64,000 nt of DNA from Megaustenia siamemsis (taxonomy: Eukaryota > Mollusca > Gastropoda > Stylommatophora > Ariophantidae): assembly GCA_032433765.1 (NCBI GenBank), contig JAVIAB010000139.1, positions 48,170,421-48,234,420 of the forward strand. Direction: 5' to 3'. Positions 47,084-59,400 of the stretch are shown here, piece by piece. The notes beneath the pieces are model-generated. The model ran no database searches and had not been told where the DNA came from. It saw only the letters and a program-made list of their open reading frames with translations. The position numbers and the translations under genes are program-made. How positions within the stretch are numbered: position 1 is the stretch's first letter; the number at the start of each line of letters is the position of its first letter.

Positions 47084-47418
47084 TCATGAATGAGGAAAAT
47101 ATAAAAATCCTTCGTCTACAATGTTGGAGGCTTGGTTGACTCGTTGTCGTCGAGTATGTCTTCTTGAATGATCTCTTCGAGGTTTTCGTGTTGGTCTATT
47201 AATAATGGGTTCTTTTGTTGGAAGTGCTTCACAGACGTAACGAGCTAGGAACCTATCACAATGTTTGTTACGCCATTTGGATTGTTTTTTGACAACTATG
47301 CAGTGTTTCTTGTGACTGCTGCGTCTATCGCGTGGTCTTATGTTCTTCCAGTTGACCATAGTCACAGGATCTCCATTTGTATACTGCCACCTGCCACTTC
47401 CACTTTTGTCATTGAGAC
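47084..47418 (-). CDS. FREM1-like: FREM1-like last exon: lectin C-terminal half and basic tail
   Basis: 335 bases with acceptor TTATTCCTAG and a TGA stop. Encodes LNDKSGSGRWQYTNGDPVTM, then VNWKNIRP, HCIVV, WRNKHCDRFLARYVCE and a tail of about 45 residues rich in Arg (RKPRRDHSRRHTRRQR). The WIGL/LND, W.Y.NG.PV and HCD...YVCE landmarks complete the fold and its disulfides. The EPN or QPD calcium-site motif is absent, and WND is replaced by WRN, so calcium-dependent sugar binding is unlikely. Confidence 0.92.
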
Positions 47419-50400
47419 CTAGGAATAAAATTAACAACATAGGAATTGTAATCAGTTACAACTAATATACTGCATCTATAGATTTCTGATATGTTACTTT
47501 ATAACAAAGCCAATGACATGAAACACAATAGAGAAATCTATGAATATTATTAATATGAGTAGTCTCTTCCAATAAATATTGTGTAAGATTTCATGCAAGA
47601 AGCAACTCCTGCTTCCTGTGTTGCACCAAAATAGTAGGGTAAAGGTTAAATATATACACAGAATTGCATCATCTATTGCTTACACAGCAGAAGATTCTCT
47701 CAGTCACTTGAATGCTATTTCAGAAGGAATGGCATAAATTACACTTTAGTAACAAGTGATGTTGAAGAAGTTGCCAAGATAGTACTAATGTTGACACTGA
47801 ACTGATACTTTACTTATGAAATATGCCTCAAGGCTTACACCCTATGCTAATTCCAGGTGATCTGACAAGGCAGAGAACATTTTCTTAATTTAAATAGGTT
47901 ATCTTTCACAATAGTGGCAAGAGGAGGTAGTTTCGCCAGGCGACCTACTTTGGAGAAACAGGTAGATGATTATGAGATTGTATCTGTGACCATCTCTATG
48001 ACATATCTTGTAATTTAGGCACTCCTGTAGCAGTCTATTTCAAAAGAAAAAACCCTGTCATACCCTAAGGGTGACATATTAGACATATGATGTTAATGCC
48101 CATTTTTTTGTTCACCTTCAACTTGTGCTTTTGAGTAATAGGGTCTACACTGCACCAATAATTCAACCCTTTCTAGCCTTTCTACACAGACAAATCTCTG
48201 GTAACAATTTAAGGCTGAAATAACTTAGAAACTGGTTGATTAAACTCAAACTATTGTCCTCAGTAAAACAGTTCACTATTCACAGCTCAACAGTGGCTTG
48301 TTAACTTTTTATGTACATTTCGCCGCACTGTGCGTCATGCCAATTTTGGATGCGTACGTTTCGCTGCTTTGTTCGCCACTCTCTATTTGTTGGTGTGAAC
48401 CATCATCAAACTATATTCTTTTTAAATGTTGTGTATCATCTTGGTATTGGTGAAATTTAATACCATGTTCAATTATCTAAAACTTTATATATAATATGTT
48501 ATATGTTAGATAAATATAAATATGTAGGTTGATTCTTAAAACCATGAAATACGTTATCTCTGAAATCTCTTCCGTTGTATTGATAAAAAGTTTCCATACA
48601 GAAAGAGTTAAATTAGTTTCTAATAGTTTATCACTTATGTAGCTTCTTCTTCTTGATCTGACCCCTCAGTGGGGGCCATTAGTTGATTGCTGAGATGTAC
48701 TGTGTACTGCTGTTGCAGACTACTGATTATAACCTGACTTTATATTTTCATTAAGTTCCTCTGTTTAAGTAGAAGTCTCTAATGTACTGTCTGCCATTAT
48801 AATATACTTTATATCTTGTAAATCTTTAAAACTTTTCATTATAATTGCAATGTCAACATGTATAAGGTATTTATGTGGTAAAATAAAACAAGGCAGATCC
48901 AGAAAATAGATACACAGAACAATTACTAGGGAAGGCTCAACCAGGAAACTAAGAAACAACCAAGAACTAGCAGTAAATAGTCAATCTTGGAGAAATATGA
49001 CTTCTGCCGTATGTGCCATCTTTGGTCTGAGAGGAAAGTGAATGAATAAACATGTATAATGTGATATTCACATGATGTCCAAACTGGTAAATAAAAAAAT
49101 TTAGAAGGGTTGCAGCCCATCAATGAGAAATTTAATAAAGTTTACAGCTCGTTAATAATAAATTTAATAAAGTCTACAGCTCGTTAATAATAAATTTAAT
49201 AAAGTTTACAGCTCGTTAATAATAAATTTAATAAAGTCTACAGCTCGTTAATAATAAATTTAATAAAGTTTACAGCTCGTTAATAATAAATTTAATAACG
49301 TCTACAGCTCGTTAATAATAAATTTAATAAAGTTTACAGCTCGTTAATAATAAATTTAATAAAGTCTACAGCTCATTAATAATAAATTTAATAAAGTCTA
49401 CAGCTCGTTAATAATAAATTTAATAAAGTCTACAGCTAGTTAATAATAAATTTAATAAAGTCTACAGCTCATTAATAATAAATTTAATAAAGTCTACAGC
49501 TCGTTAATAATAGATTTAATAAAGTCTACAGTTTGCCAATAATAGATTTAATAAAGTCTACAGCTCACCAATAATAAATTTAATAAAGTCTGCAAAAAAA
49601 AAGTAAAAAGTAAAGTACCCCCGTCACGCCAAGTGGCGTACAGGGAAATATGGTGTTAGTGACCATATATTTTACAGACCTTCAGCACATGATTTTTGGG
49701 GTAATGTGGTCGGTATTACGCCCATGCTGCTTTACTTTCACAGAAAAAAAATCCGGTACCCATTTAAGGCTGGGTGAACCCGGAAGCCGTCGTTTGGGAT
49801 CGAACCCTACCTTTTGTCCTTTGTAGTCCAGTCCACTAACCACTGAGCTATCGTGGCTCCCTAATAAAGTCTACAGCTCGCCAATAATAAATTTAATAAA
49901 GTCTACAGCTTGCCAATAATAAATGCTATAAAAAGCCTACAGCTCACCAATGAGAAGTTTAATTAACCTACAGATAACAGTCAGACTTTAAGAGAAATCC
50001 AGAACTCTACATTTAGAAAGAATATGGGTTAAAAATATACTTTCCATAGAAAATGTCATAAAATGCAACAAATTACCTATCCAAAATCCTTTGTTAGACA
50101 TCTTTTCAGTCAGCCATTGTAACTGTTTTGCAGACTGGATGGAAGTTAGATGGCCATTAAACATCTTAACGCACTTGTCCTCAGACTCATCCCATGACAA
50201 TCGCTCATCCATTGGCTTGTAGCAGCGTCCATCATACTCATACCAATCTAGGAAATGCAGTTCAAGAAATATGTTTAGTTTTTATCAACAAAATGTAGTA
50301 ACAAGACAATCAACATGTTCTAGTTTTTAATTCAAAACACAACCAAAATATGTATATAAATTGGACAGGCTGGCTAGCTGTGCTGTCATTGAGGACGGGC

Positions 50401-53400
50401 AACCAATGGATTGGGTGGACATCATCAATGCCCTCCAAGATTTGGGAAGAGCACAGGACTTCGACAAACACAGATCCACGTCACTTCTTCGGATGATGGA
50501 AATGGAAGTTAAGATAGGCACAGCCAGAAATGAGAAACTTAGTGGCCGTGTAAGAAGACTTATCAACCAACATAGAACTGGAGTCATCAGTCGATGGACA
50601 CTGTAGGACTTGCTGAGGAGGGGATCTGAGCACCTATGGACATGTTTTGAGTGCAATGATGATGACCCACAAATAACTCAATGTATATAAATTTTATAAT
50701 TTCTTAAAATTCATATGAATTTAATGATTTCAGTGAGCTTATATCTCTGTCTGTTATTGATAGTTGCAATGAAACCAAAGTCTTTCAGGCTTCTTTTGTA
50801 AGCATTAGGCCAAGAATAAGGTATCTCTATTTATCCTTATTTTTGATACATTTTCTCTTTTTCTTTCCAACCAAAGACAGTTTCCTTCAGGGTCTCCATT
50901 AATTGTTCATTCCACTATAACTCTCCAAAATACAGCCGCTGAGAAACCTTTATTCTTTTGCATTTGTCCAAAACAACTCTTCATCATCTTCCACCCCTAA
51001 AGTTAAATGGGTGTGGATGCATTGCGCTGCAGGTTTACAGTAAGCCACATTATCAACTTAACACATCAATCTTTAGCAAGCATTTTTGAATACTGGATTG
51101 TCCTCCCTTTTGTCCCTTCTAGCTGACCAGATTGGTTAGTTTGTTTCCAAACTTGTCCTGATATGTTCAGCTTCACTGATCCAATGCCACAAGTCAATTA
51201 TAAGTCACTGACCACTTTCAGTCCAGAAATTTTTTGGAAAACTTTGGTCCATAGACAGACGGCAATATATTTTTCTTGTAATGCACTGGAGCCTCAGTGG
51301 TTGAGTGGTTAGTGTGCTCACTTCCTGAACAGAAGGGTTCAGGTTCAATATCTAGATGTGGCAGATATTTTTTATGATCAACAAGGCTCTGGGTTTCACC
51401 CAGCCTCTAAAAATGGGTACCAGAGATTTTTGTAGGAAGTAACAGCGATCTGGCATAATACCTACCATATAACTCAAAAATGTCAAGGTCATGGAAAAAT
51501 ATGGTCACTAACACCATATTCCCCATATGCCTAGTAAGGCGTGGAAGGAAGCTTGAGTTTACTTAACATACACTGAAGTTTCCACTAAGGATATATTTGA
51601 AGCATTCCTATCTGCACTCACTCACTTTACCAGAGACTCCTATAGGACCTGGGCCCACAGAGGAGTAGTTGAGACATTATTTCATATCGCTAAGTTGTTA
51701 AACACTATTTAGAAAAGTTAGTATAGTTAGCAATATAATTAATATGCTTTAAATAAGCCAGACATGTGATGAGAAGAGATAATAACCAAATAGCAAAGCA
51801 AGCCCTCATGTGGGAGACAACAGGTAAGAGGAAGACCCAGAGAGACACTGAGAAGAACATTGATGAGAGAGGCAAGAGCAGCAGGAATCAGCTCCCTCAA
51901 TGAGATAGAGCTGCTTGCACAGAACAGAGACAAATGGCAAGATTTGATAAAATATCTTTAAAAGAGTTGAAAACTGCTAGAATAAAAATTTAGATAAGAG
52001 AAGGAGTATTTTGGTCTACGCCCTATGGGCCAGCTATGGCTTGAAAGGTCAATAGAGAGATAGAAAAAAGCCAGAATATCTGACTCATTAACCCTTTCCA
52101 GACTTAGTTTTTCCAAATCCTATCCATTCAATCTTTTGTTTGCCTGAAGTTTTGTTTATATCTGCATTGTTTTTTTTTTTGTTAGGTTTGCACCAAATTA
52201 ACTTTCTATTTTCAAAAAATCATATTGCATGCCTTTTTCATTTTCCACTTCACATTGTCATGTAGATAATATAGCGTTTGTTATTTATCACAGGAAAGGA
52301 AAAATTTATACAGAAAATGAAAATATCTGTAAACTGCTGATATTAAATTATTTAAAGAAATAATTATATACCTTTGAAATTTTATACAAAAGTATCGAAA
52401 GTAATTCAAAATACGGTTTAGTTGGTGATTTTATTTAACTCAATAAATCTAATTTTATACACATTTACCTCAGTGACTTTGGAATAAAAACAAATGTGGA
52501 AATTTGAAAAAAAAAAAAGGGTTTTTATTGATGTATAAAATATAATCTCCACTGGTATCGATCAAAAACACTAATGGGATCTAGTCTAGATATTTCAGTA
52601 AAGTATTGGTTAATATAAAACCCAAATCACTGCTTCACCAAACAAAAATCCAACAGTACCAATCAGATTCAATATATTGGATAAAGATCCAGTAGGATTT
52701 TGTTAGTGATCTCATATATAGGACAATGGTCTGGAAAGAGTTAAAAATATTTAAATGATTTAAAAAAAAATAATATAAAAATATAAAAAATAATTAAGTC
52801 ATATATACCTTGCTGACAGCTACCAATGTTAGTTGCATCGTTGCCTGAGCTTGGGCGCCAGGTCTGCCACTCCTTCCCATCACATTTCAGGAGCTGGTAA
52901 TTGAAGTCATCAAAATGCAACAGTCCTTTGGTTACTGTTGTACACTTCTTTGGGACCTTTTAGAGGATTGAAAACTTGATTACCTGACTTTAGCACATTT
53001 GAATATTGATGGGGTTAATTAAATTTATATGGTTTTTCTTTAGGAAAAAAAATATATCCCAGCATTGAATATCATTCAAATGTTCTACATTTGAGTATAG
53101 ACTAACAAATGTTTATTTTTAGTACATTTTAAAACTGTGCTTTAAAAAGTGCAGAATGTGTAGATGAGACATGAGTGATTGGAATTTGTTTTGTACAGTT
53201 CGATTGTCCTGAATATGTAATTTTGATGACAGCAATGAAAAATCTGATTGGTCAATTCCTAGGGCAGTTTCAAAGGAAATATTAGATATAAACAGGGGAG
53301 ATAAACTATGATTATTCAATGTTTTGATATATGTACAACAATCATTTAAGTTTTAATGTGAACTCTGTAGAAACTTTGAGTCAATCATTGCATGAGTAGA

Positions 53401-56400
53401 ATGGAAAGATAGGGATAATGAGTATCGTTAATCAACCATGGAAATATGCACCAGTGGTGTCTCCTGATCCCTGATATTAGGTGTGCTACAGTGTGACAGT
53501 TTAACATTCTAAAAAAACATTTTTCCTAGAATGGCTTTCACACATTATATGTTCATTTTAATGTAGTAACATTATTACAATGAATGTGCAATACTGATAA
53601 ATAATATAAATATTCTGATAGCATTTGTTTTAATTTAACCCTTAAATACAATACCTATGTGTGTTCTGATAGCATTTGTTTTAATTTAACCCTTAAATAC
53701 AATACCTATGTGTGAATCACTTGTTTACAATACCGTAGTAAAAATTACTACCTCTTAAGTGGAACATTTTTATTTTGGAAAATCAAATTTTCTTTGAACT
53801 TTTGCTACACAGCAGTATGTTTATCCAAAACAAGATATGGGGGAACCAATGTGGCAATCATTTCCTACTTTATGGTTGATTTTTAGCCAGAAACATCCCC
53901 TCCCCCTCCCCTCCTCTAGTTTCAGCTATCTATTCATATGGTGGCCATAAACCATCAGATCAGTCCATATGTTTTTGGCCTTCTTGGCATTGTTCGCTGA
54001 CTCTCCCATTTTACAAAGATTTCTTTGATGTCAACGTTGAAGCCCAAGGAGATTTCCCACTTCATGAGAAATAAAAGGGGGAAAATAACGAATTTCTTAA
54101 AAATTGGCAGAATTTAAAATAAAAACTGTGCATCTTTTACGATACCATAGTAATGTTTGCTATGTAATTGATAACAAAAATTCCAACATCAAATAAAAAA
54201 AATAAAACACTCAGGAGTCATCATTAGTGATAAGGAAGGTAGAGGGAGAGGGGGGAATGTTTGCCTAAGGGAAACAAATTTTTACAAAAATTGCGGTAAT
54301 TTTTTTTTACAATGCTATCGTAATCTAGGGTTAAAGAAAATAATTTACAGTGAGGAAGAATACATCAATCTTAAACAACTAAAACATATAATGTTTGTAT
54401 ACTTCAAAATCCTTAACACTGTGAGGATTTTTTCATTTGTATATTACTTCTTTCTAATTTCAGAAACTTTTCAATCACTAAATTTTAAAAAATCAGTCAT
54501 TCAAACTTTAGTCCTGTAACATTTCCTTTTTACACAAATAAGACTCCAACTCTCACATGACCTTGATTCTGAGTTGACCTACAGTAACAATGTCAAACAT
54601 CAATTGTGGAACATTTTGCAGAATTAGAGCACTCTACTGATATTTTAGTGCACGGAATAGTCAAAGTAAGTTCCCTTAATTTGTACACTTCTTTTAGCCC
54701 AGAATCTAAATGATTATTTTTCACAAACTTGACAAGTTCAAGAATAAACAACTTTTGAAATTCAGGACTTGTATAAAATACAGTTAGTTCACTGTTAAGA
54801 TGGATGTGATTAAATAATTTACAATGAGAGTTATTGACATAAAATTTATTTATCAGAAGATCTTCCAATATACAATTGTATTCTTCAATAATTTTATCAA
54901 ATCGAAGAAATTTAACTTAAACTTGTATGACAAAAAAAAAAACAAATCACAACACAATATCCTTTATATACATTACTAAATCCACCCCACAGTAAGTAAT
55001 ACTGTACAGGAAATATGAACACTTCTCTTCAATAGATGGATGCTATCCCTTTCATTGCACATACAGAGTTCTATATGGCTATTCCAAATTTAACATACTG
55101 TACACTGTCAAGTCAAGCTATATTTAATACAGCACACCAAACAAAAAGGAACGTAACTCTGGTTTATTCTAACAATAAATCAGGTGGTCATCTGATTATT
55201 CATAGAGAAAGCTTTAACGATTGCTTCTAATAGCAGTCAAACATCAGTAATTATACCAATGTTGTTAAAAGTTTACTCAATTAATAACATATTATCATAA
55301 ATTAATTGTAGTAGTTTCATTTGAGCCTACGTCGCACACTTAGTATACATGGATGGAATACCAACAATATTCACACACCTTGGCATCTGTTAAGCAGGAA
55401 GCAAGCACTTTAGAATTGCTTGAAGTGCCATGAAGACTGTGCTATCAACCAATACAATCTTCTGCTTCTTCTTCTTTCCTTCCTCCTTTGCCTTTCAGCT
55501 TTGAGGGGAGATATAATTTGTGGTCTTTTGTTCTTCTGTTTGCCTCTTCTGCTGTTATGTTTCCCAGTGCGTCTAGTATTCTGTCGATCCATCTTTTTCG
55601 TGGTCAACCCTTGGGTCTGGTATTCTCGCAATGTTTATTGAGTTCTTGTTGTGTTGTGTCTTCATCTTTTTGCTGTGTCACATGGCCAAACCATTTTATC
55701 TGTTGTTTCTTTATATATTTTATGGCGGCGGCTAGCTATCCTAGCTTTTTTCTCAGTTCTTCATTTCTGATCTTATTTCTCAGACATGAAGACAGTGCTG
55801 TCGACCAATACTATGTAATTAATAATTGGTGTACTTGTCCAACTGCAACTTTCAATAGTTGATAAACCCCTCCAAAAGAAATTTAAGATTATTACAGTAC
55901 ATAAATATGTGCCTATGCAAATGAAAAGTAAATCAATAGGAACTGCTAGGACAACCGAGATGATGAAAAAGGTGTAGGATGTTCCATAATATACAATGTC
56001 ATAAGGGAGTGAAGAGTGGGCCAGATTTAAAAGGAGAATAGTCAGTGCTCTTTCTTGCTGTTATTAACTTCTCAAATCCAGTAAAACAGGAACTTATTCA
56101 TGTTTTGTCCATTTTATTCAACCAGAGTGCCTCTAGCTGGAATTGAACCCACATTCAGTTTATTGCCAGGCTAGTATGCTAACCTCTATGCTACTGATGC
56201 AAGCATGAACTACGTGCAGTACCTGATAAACAGTTGACACCTGAGAACGGTCTGGGTAACTTGGTGATGTCACAGCAACAGGTGAAAAAGAGCTGGGGAC
56301 AGGAACTTCATTCTTTCGGCCCTTCTTTCTTCTCTTCTTTGTCTTATTCTTTTTCTTGTTTTTCTTATTTTTTAATCCTTTTCCCTTTTTGTTATTCTTT

Positions 56401-59400
56401 TTTCCAATGGGTGAAGTAGAAGTTCTATCTACGGATGATGATGGGGATGATGTTTCTCGTGCAGTCTTTTTCTCTGCTTCAGTGTTGAGATATGTGTTGT
56501 CAAATCCTGGATGTAATGGTATGCTGCTCAGCTTGTGGTACTGTAGAAATCATGAAATAGTTTTAATGACTTACAATGAATTAATAACAAGTAATTTTTA
56601 TTTATGAGAACATTTGCCCTATTCGTCTTGATGTTCTCTTGTGATTGTACAGAGCATGTGGACAAGAGAGTAAGGCTGCAGTGCAACTGTCCCCTACTTA
56701 AATCAAATTTATGCAGAAATCACTCTAACCTCATTGACACCAATGGACAAATGGCAACAAAATCTCTTCAAGAGCAAACAATAAAAAATTACTATACTTT
56801 GCAAAAGAAATATGATTTCTGGGAAGGACACTGCACCCAACATGACCAGTTTAAAAATCAAACTAAAAATTACTTTCAGAATAAAAAGTAAAAGCACATC
56901 TCTGTCTAGACTGCATGAAGTAAAGGTGTAGAATGGTCAGAACAGAACAAATTCTTGATGTTCTCTTGTGATTGTACAGAGCATGTGGACAAGAGAGTAA
57001 GGCTGCAGTGCAACTGTCCCCTACTTAAATCAAATTTATGCAGAAATCACTCTAACCTCATTGACACCAATGGACAAATGGCAACAAAATCTCTTCAAGA
57101 GCAAACAATAAAAAATTACTATACTTTGCAAAAGAAATATGATTTCTGGGAAGGACACTGCACCCAACATGACCAGTTTAAAAATCAAACTAAAAATTAC
57201 TTTCAGAATAAAAAGTAAAAGCACATCTCTGTCTAGACTGCATGAAGTAAAGGTGTAGAATGGTCAGAACAGAACAAATTCTTAACAACTGAAAGGAATG
57301 GTCAACCAACACTAAACTGAAACAGTTGGTCACTGCTTGTTGATGCACATTTTGAGAAAATCAGAGCACCTATGAATGTGTCAAGAGTGCAATTATGATG
57401 ATCATAACATAACCTAACATAATTCCTAGAAATCAACAACGATATTTGAAATGCTGAAAAAGTAAAGAAAATGATAGGTGAAATGTGACAACCATCTACT
57501 TAGAGTCGGTGTATCTGTGGTACTCTGAAGTTAAAAATTAAGGAATTTTGTTGTTGTCTTACAAGAAATGAAGCCAAAAGCTGTTCAGTCTATGTCTGTT
57601 TCTGTGATCAAGAGAAAGAATAAAAATATTTGGAGATATCCCAGAAAGCCTGCTAAATCAGGAAATATTGGAGGAGAAAGAGAGAAAATATCTAAAATGG
57701 TTTAACTATCCTTTTTTGATAATAACAAAAAAAAACCTCCTGTCCTGTGCACACTCTGCACATGGTAAAACCCTTGGCTGCTGGAAATCAAAAAGAATAG
57801 ACCACAAATGGTTGATACCTGGGCAACATTTATAGGAAAAATAATCTGCTCAAAAACACCCACACTTTTGATAATAACAAAATAAGGGTAACTCTGAAGT
57901 TGAATCTGTCTAATTGGTAAGGGACACCTGAGCCATGGGTGTCAATGTGATAAATAGGGAATCATGGTTATTCCAAAAAATTCTGTCCCTTAAGATACAA
58001 AACTGGCATACACAAAAAAAAACAAACTATATTCATAGTATTTTATAGCATGCATAATTTGATTTAAAAAATTAATATACTTAACATTAGCATCTTTGAT
58101 CATTTTAACAGTCTATTCTCTAATCTTTGTAATTGATATCTCCCATGATGCTTTTTACAAATTTGTTCGCAGACTTTGCTGAAGTGCTTATTTTCACAAG
58201 GCTGGTGAACCTAAAGAAATAATATCAGTGTATGCCAGCATACCTCATAACAACAGGATTGTAATCATGAAAGACCTACCAGTATAATTTGGTCCCTGTT
58301 GTCTAAAGTCGAGGGCATGGAGACACCATGATTAGGCAGAGTAGCATCATCACGGTTTGTGTGCTTGCTGACCATACCAAGATACTGTGGACATTCACCT
58401 GTAAAAATTGACACATGAAAGGTTGGTATGAACATTTTCTATTAAAAATATTAATACATTACTTCACTGGGAACATTTTCTGTAAAAATATAAATATGTG
58501 TCTTCTTTTCTTAGAGTTCACCCATTAAATAGGTTTGGATGCATTGTTTCTAGTTTATGGCAAAGCCATATTTATACCATTAGACCCAACACATCCATCT
58601 TCAGCATGAGTAAATTTGCTTAACAACTATTTGCCCAAACAGCAGCCATTTTAGGTCAACACCCTGGAATCCAGTTTTTTTTCCATTTTTAAGGGGACTA
58701 GACATCAGATTTTGTTCCCTAAAAGGGCTAGACGTTGGATCTAACTTACAAGTGCTTTTGAAGTTCAAGCACTGTTCAGATCTTCCTGTGTGAGCAGGAA
58801 AGATATCAGGTTGTTAATGGATACTGTTTATGATTATTTATGACACATCCTAGTTTAATAAAATGTTTATCATTTTAAAGACTTCTGTGATGCATCTCAC
58901 TGCAACAAATTAGGGTTACAGATGGAAAGTTGAGACATTATCTCATACAGCTAATGTTTTCTATCTATTTTCAATTCAAGCCAAAGACAACACGTAGGAC
59001 AGAAATTAAAAACTCTCCATGTCCAACAATTTTCACTAGATTATCAGACCTTCCACAGGACCCACATTGTATCTCTTCTCTCATCGCTGCTCTGGGTAAG
59101 CCTCTCAACCTTGACAAGGAAGCTGATGCCTCCTATTGTTGAATCTTGTTTTAGTGTTCCTTTTAGTGTTTTTCTAAGTTGTCCTCTCTTTCTTTTACCC
59201 TCTGCTTCTCATTTGAGGGCATGTTTTGAGATTCTCTTGTTGTCTCTTCTCATCACATGGCTAACATATAATCACCTTCTTCTTTTGATAACAGATAATA
59301 TTTTTTGGATGCTTTGTAATTTCTCTTATTTCTGCACTATTCTTAATTCATTCCATGGTATACAAAATATTTTTCTGAGGCATTTGTTTTCAAATACGTG

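Noticed and set aside
55410..55862. Small basic or hydrophobic proteins on both strands
   Set aside because: The region is a LINE 3' fragment, and the frames are pieces of it or its complement.
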